Source: Kaistia terrae (GTDB taxonomy: Bacteria > Pseudomonadota > Alphaproteobacteria > Rhizobiales > Kaistiaceae). Taken from it: a DNA stretch of 55,623 bases. Where the stretch lies: positions 1 to 55,623 of the forward strand of contig NZ_JAPKNH010000016.1 in the NCBI RefSeq assembly GCF_026344005.1. Direction: 5' to 3'. Made by a program: the position numbers and the translations under genes. Positions 54,086 to 55,623 of this stretch are shown one piece after another. The notes under the pieces were generated by a model. That model worked only from the letters and a program-made list of their open reading frames with translations. It did not search any database and was not told the origin of the DNA. The number at the start of each line of letters is the position of its first letter. Position 1 is the stretch's first letter.

Positions 54086-54436
54086 ATGGCAGAATATGGC
54101 ATTGGAGACCTCGCTGCGGAGTTCCACCTGACATATCGTACTCTACGGTTCTGGGAGCAGATCGGGATTTTGAACCCGGAGAGGCGTGGCCTAGATCGCA
54201 TCTACACCACCGCAGACCGCGATTGGGTTCGCAATGTTGTAGCGTGGTCGGCCGCCGGCTTTTCTTTGCGGGAGATCGAGACCATGCGGTCCATGACACC
54301 AGCGGTGCGAGAGGACTACCTCCGAAAGCGACTGTCTGCGATCCAGTCCGATGCGGACGCGGCTTATGCAAACCAGTGTCGTGCCATCGAGGCGGTCATG
54401 GCCACTATCCCCGAACCTCGTCGTGCTCACGGATAA
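54086..54436 (+). CDS. MerR-family transcriptional regulator
   Basis: 116 aa with a winged HTH at residues ~4-70: YGIGDLAAEFHLTYRTLRFW, EQIGILNPERRGLDRIYT and WSAAGFSLREIETM. A short C-terminal helix (REDYLRKRLSAIQSDADAAY) serves as dimerisation coiled coil. There is no cysteine pattern for metal sensing, and the effector is unknown. It is flanked by two copies of a diverged direct repeat. Three bases upstream of the ATG the sequence is AGGATG, with GAGGGCGAGG acting as ribosome site. Confidence 0.88.
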   Translation: MAEYGIGDLAAEFHLTYRTLRFWEQIGILNPERRGLDRIYTTADRDWVRNVVAWSAAGFSLREIETMRSMTPAVREDYLRKRLSAIQSDADAAYANQCRAIEAVMATIPEPRRAHG

Positions 54437-54876
54437 AGAGTGACCCAACCCTCACGAGCGCCGTGCACCTGCACGCACGTGGGAGCGAAACCAGCGTCGC
54501 GCGCAATCGCCTGCGGAGCCCCACAGCAGGCTCTTGGATGGTGGCGGTTGCCCGGGTGGCGGTCACCATGCGGAACGCCGCCAGTGGCCTCGCCTGACTC
54601 GGGAAGCGGCATTCGAACGAAGGCCGAGCCGGGCTGCTTCAGTATCCGCGAGAGAACCGCGACAGAATCAATAACGCAGCACCTAGCCTTGTAGGCTTGG
54701 TTCCGCGACATGCTCAGGCGCAATGCCGCCTCATCCACCGACAAAGTGGCTATCCGCAGTAGCCGTTCGCGCGCATCGCGCGGCGATGTGCGACTCTCGC
54801 TACCATCGGCATTTGCCCATATATCGGTTCGCGATTGATGGGGCTTCCAAGCACCGCTGTAAGGGCCGCTCGTCAT
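54427..54876 (-). CDS. HTH-containing phage-element protein, possibly with decayed C terminus
   Basis: 149 aa. ERLLRIATLSVDEAALRLSM and SRNQAYKARCC look like a short helix-turn-helix, as in excisionase-type or sigma-region-4-like domains. After SGEATGG the rest is basic, His-rich and lacks structure, and it coincides with the right copy of the direct repeat, so the true end may be lost. It starts 24 bp after the upstream leftward gene with GGAG ten bases before ATG 54876. Confidence 0.45.
   Translation of the reverse strand: MTSGPYSGAWKPHQSRTDIWANADGSESRTSPRDARERLLRIATLSVDEAALRLSMSRNQAYKARCCVIDSVAVLSRILKQPGSAFVRMPLPESGEATGGVPHGDRHPGNRHHPRACCGAPQAIARDAGFAPTCVQVHGAREGWVTLYP
54461..54610. repeat. 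Diverged direct repeat, right copy
   Basis: Counterpart of 53690-53835 (shared blocks and order given there). It begins just after the MerR stop and lies within the C-terminal part of the leftward HTH gene, so the left copy may be a relic of the same gene end. Confidence 0.7.
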
Positions 54877-54900
54877 CGGGTCACTTCTCCGTTCCAAAGT

Positions 54901-55623
54901 TCAAACATCGGCGCTGGTCGACTTCCACCAGCTGTCGCCCTCGACAAAGGGGACGCTGCCGGGCGCTACCCCATCGCGGGCCATCTCGGTCTGAACCTCG
55001 GCCATGATGTCGTGCTCGTTGGTAGTGTGTGGCGGCGGGAAGGGCCGGCCTCGTTCGAGATGCCAGCGCATGGTGCGCTTCACGCTGGCGCGCCGCTCGA
55101 GCGTGCGCTGCTCTTCCGCTGCGATTGCATCGAGGAGACCTTGGCGGGCCTCCGGCAGCCGCAACAGCAAGGCGATCCACCTAGCCTGCAGCGCTTCCTC
55201 CGATTTCAGGGCGGCGAGCACTTCCGCTATCGAGGGTAGGAACGTCTGGGTGTCCATGATGCGCACGCACGCAGCTTCGAGCGCGCCGACTGTCGGCTCT
55301 TGAGCTCCAACCCGTTCGGCCAGCATCCGGCCGTAGATGGCCGCGTCACCCTTGCCGGCGGATGGGTTCGAGCCGACGACGAGCGCCAGCCGCTGGCTAA
55401 TCTCCGCTGTGGTCGCCTTGGCTTCGCCGGTTCGAAGTTGGTTCAGTACAGGGCCTGCCACATCCGCGGCGGCGTCCAGTTGAGCAACGAGAGCGGTTGC
55501 GATATCTCGTCTATAGACCGCGAACATGTCGCCGCGGAGGATCCGCTCTGCCTCATGGACCGCGCCGGTCAGCTCCTCGGCCTTCTTCCGTGCGCGCTCA
55601 GAGATGGGCGTCCGAGGGATTGC
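54901..55623 (-). CDS. Phage replication-type protein (partial, 5' end outside window)
   Basis: At least 240 aa; the frame stays open to the window edge, where it reads AIPRTPISERARKKAEELTG. The stretch QRLALVVGSNPSAGKGDAAI, then AIYGRMLAERVG, ALEAACVRIMDTQTFLPSIA and EVLAALKSEE resembles small phage or element proteins that load or accompany a replicative helicase, with the recurring FLPSIAEVLxAL motif. The end contains EGDSWWKSTS. It is leftward and followed by the HTH gene after 24 bp. The function is an inference from this motif. Confidence 0.65.
   Translation of the reverse strand, partial: AIPRTPISERARKKAEELTGAVHEAERILRGDMFAVYRRDIATALVAQLDAAADVAGPVLNQLRTGEAKATTAEISQRLALVVGSNPSAGKGDAAIYGRMLAERVGAQEPTVGALEAACVRIMDTQTFLPSIAEVLAALKSEEALQARWIALLLRLPEARQGLLDAIAAEEQRTLERRASVKRTMRWHLERGRPFPPPHTTNEHDIMAEVQTEMARDGVAPGSVPFVEGDSWWKSTSADV

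Larger units (their letters stand above)
39090..55623. mobile_element. Phage-derived integrated element (right end outside window)
   Basis: From just after tRNA-Ser to the end of the window the gene style changes: many short genes with 4-base overlaps, an early leftward block, a repressor switch, large ejection-like proteins, replication-type genes and accessory genes. Integration at the tRNA 3' end is the usual pattern. No integrase, terminase, portal, capsid or tail gene is seen, and no second copy of the tRNA end lies within the window. It may be a decayed prophage or a satellite-like element. Confidence 0.75.

Noticed and set aside
53684-54612. CRISPR array or tandem repeat suspected from repeated blocks
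   Set aside because: Only two diverged copies 770 bases apart, no regular spacers and no cas genes anywhere in the window.

Overview
The window looks like chromosome from a GC-rich alphaproteobacterium, most likely of the order Hyphomicrobiales (Rhizobiales). Pointers to this are an Omp25/Omp31-type porin, a DUF982 protein, OpgC, rhizobial-type intergenic repeats and the character of RlmN and PrmB. The genus cannot be fixed from sequence alone. The left 39 kb is mostly ordinary core and metabolic chromosome. The right 16.5 kb, starting just after a tRNA-Ser gene, is an integrated phage-derived element that runs off the right edge.

Region 1 (about 0.2-8.4 kb) is a carbohydrate uptake and oxidation cluster. 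A RhaS-like binding protein and one permease read leftward. The double ATPase, a second permease, an SDR dehydrogenase, a GMC flavoprotein oxidoreductase and a FadR-type regulator read rightward from a shared AT-rich palindromic control region. Region 2 (about 8.4-11.4 kb) holds a cobalt-type nitrile hydratase operon (alpha, beta, accessory protein) next to tRNA-Arg(CCG), with no amidase in sight.

Region 3 (about 11.5-39 kb) is a mixed chromosomal stretch: OpgC-like acyltransferase, serine beta-lactamase-like hydrolase, YbhE-type lactonase, Omp25-like porin, LysE exporter, a two-gene envelope operon, rlmN, a VOC protein, a TetR/MFS efflux pair, prmB, a YidB-like protein, an unusual secreted protein with four identically spaced Cys-pair repeats, a probable copper-related pair (DUF305 plus a Met/His/Cys-rich protein), an orphan TRAP binding protein, two acetyltransferases facing a LysR regulator, lepA, a GreA/GreB-like protein, a 1-Cys peroxiredoxin, MepA, and a redox cluster (small membrane protein, MsrA, 2OG-Fe(II) oxygenase, old-yellow-enzyme homologue). 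Several intergenic gaps carry hairpin-ended repeats, and clear intrinsic terminators are present.

Region 4 (39.1 kb to the end) follows tRNA-Ser(GGA). It has a cargo-type HTH/coiled-coil protein, eight tiny leftward early genes, several with ATGA overlaps, a CI/Cro-like switch with inverted repeats facing an XRE repressor, and a two-gene module of a PIN nuclease and a conserved partner. After these come an RHH-like gene, two large proteins like phage ejection/internal-virion proteins, a run of overlapping small genes, a duplicated HGG-motif gene whose second copy is frameshifted, and an Imm45-like immunity gene between the two copies. The end holds DUF982, an XRE remnant, an atypical-composition HWE histidine kinase, a MerR regulator flanked by diverged direct repeats, and leftward replication-type phage genes. 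No integrase, terminase, portal or capsid gene is visible, so this is either a decayed prophage or a satellite-like element whose other end lies outside the window.
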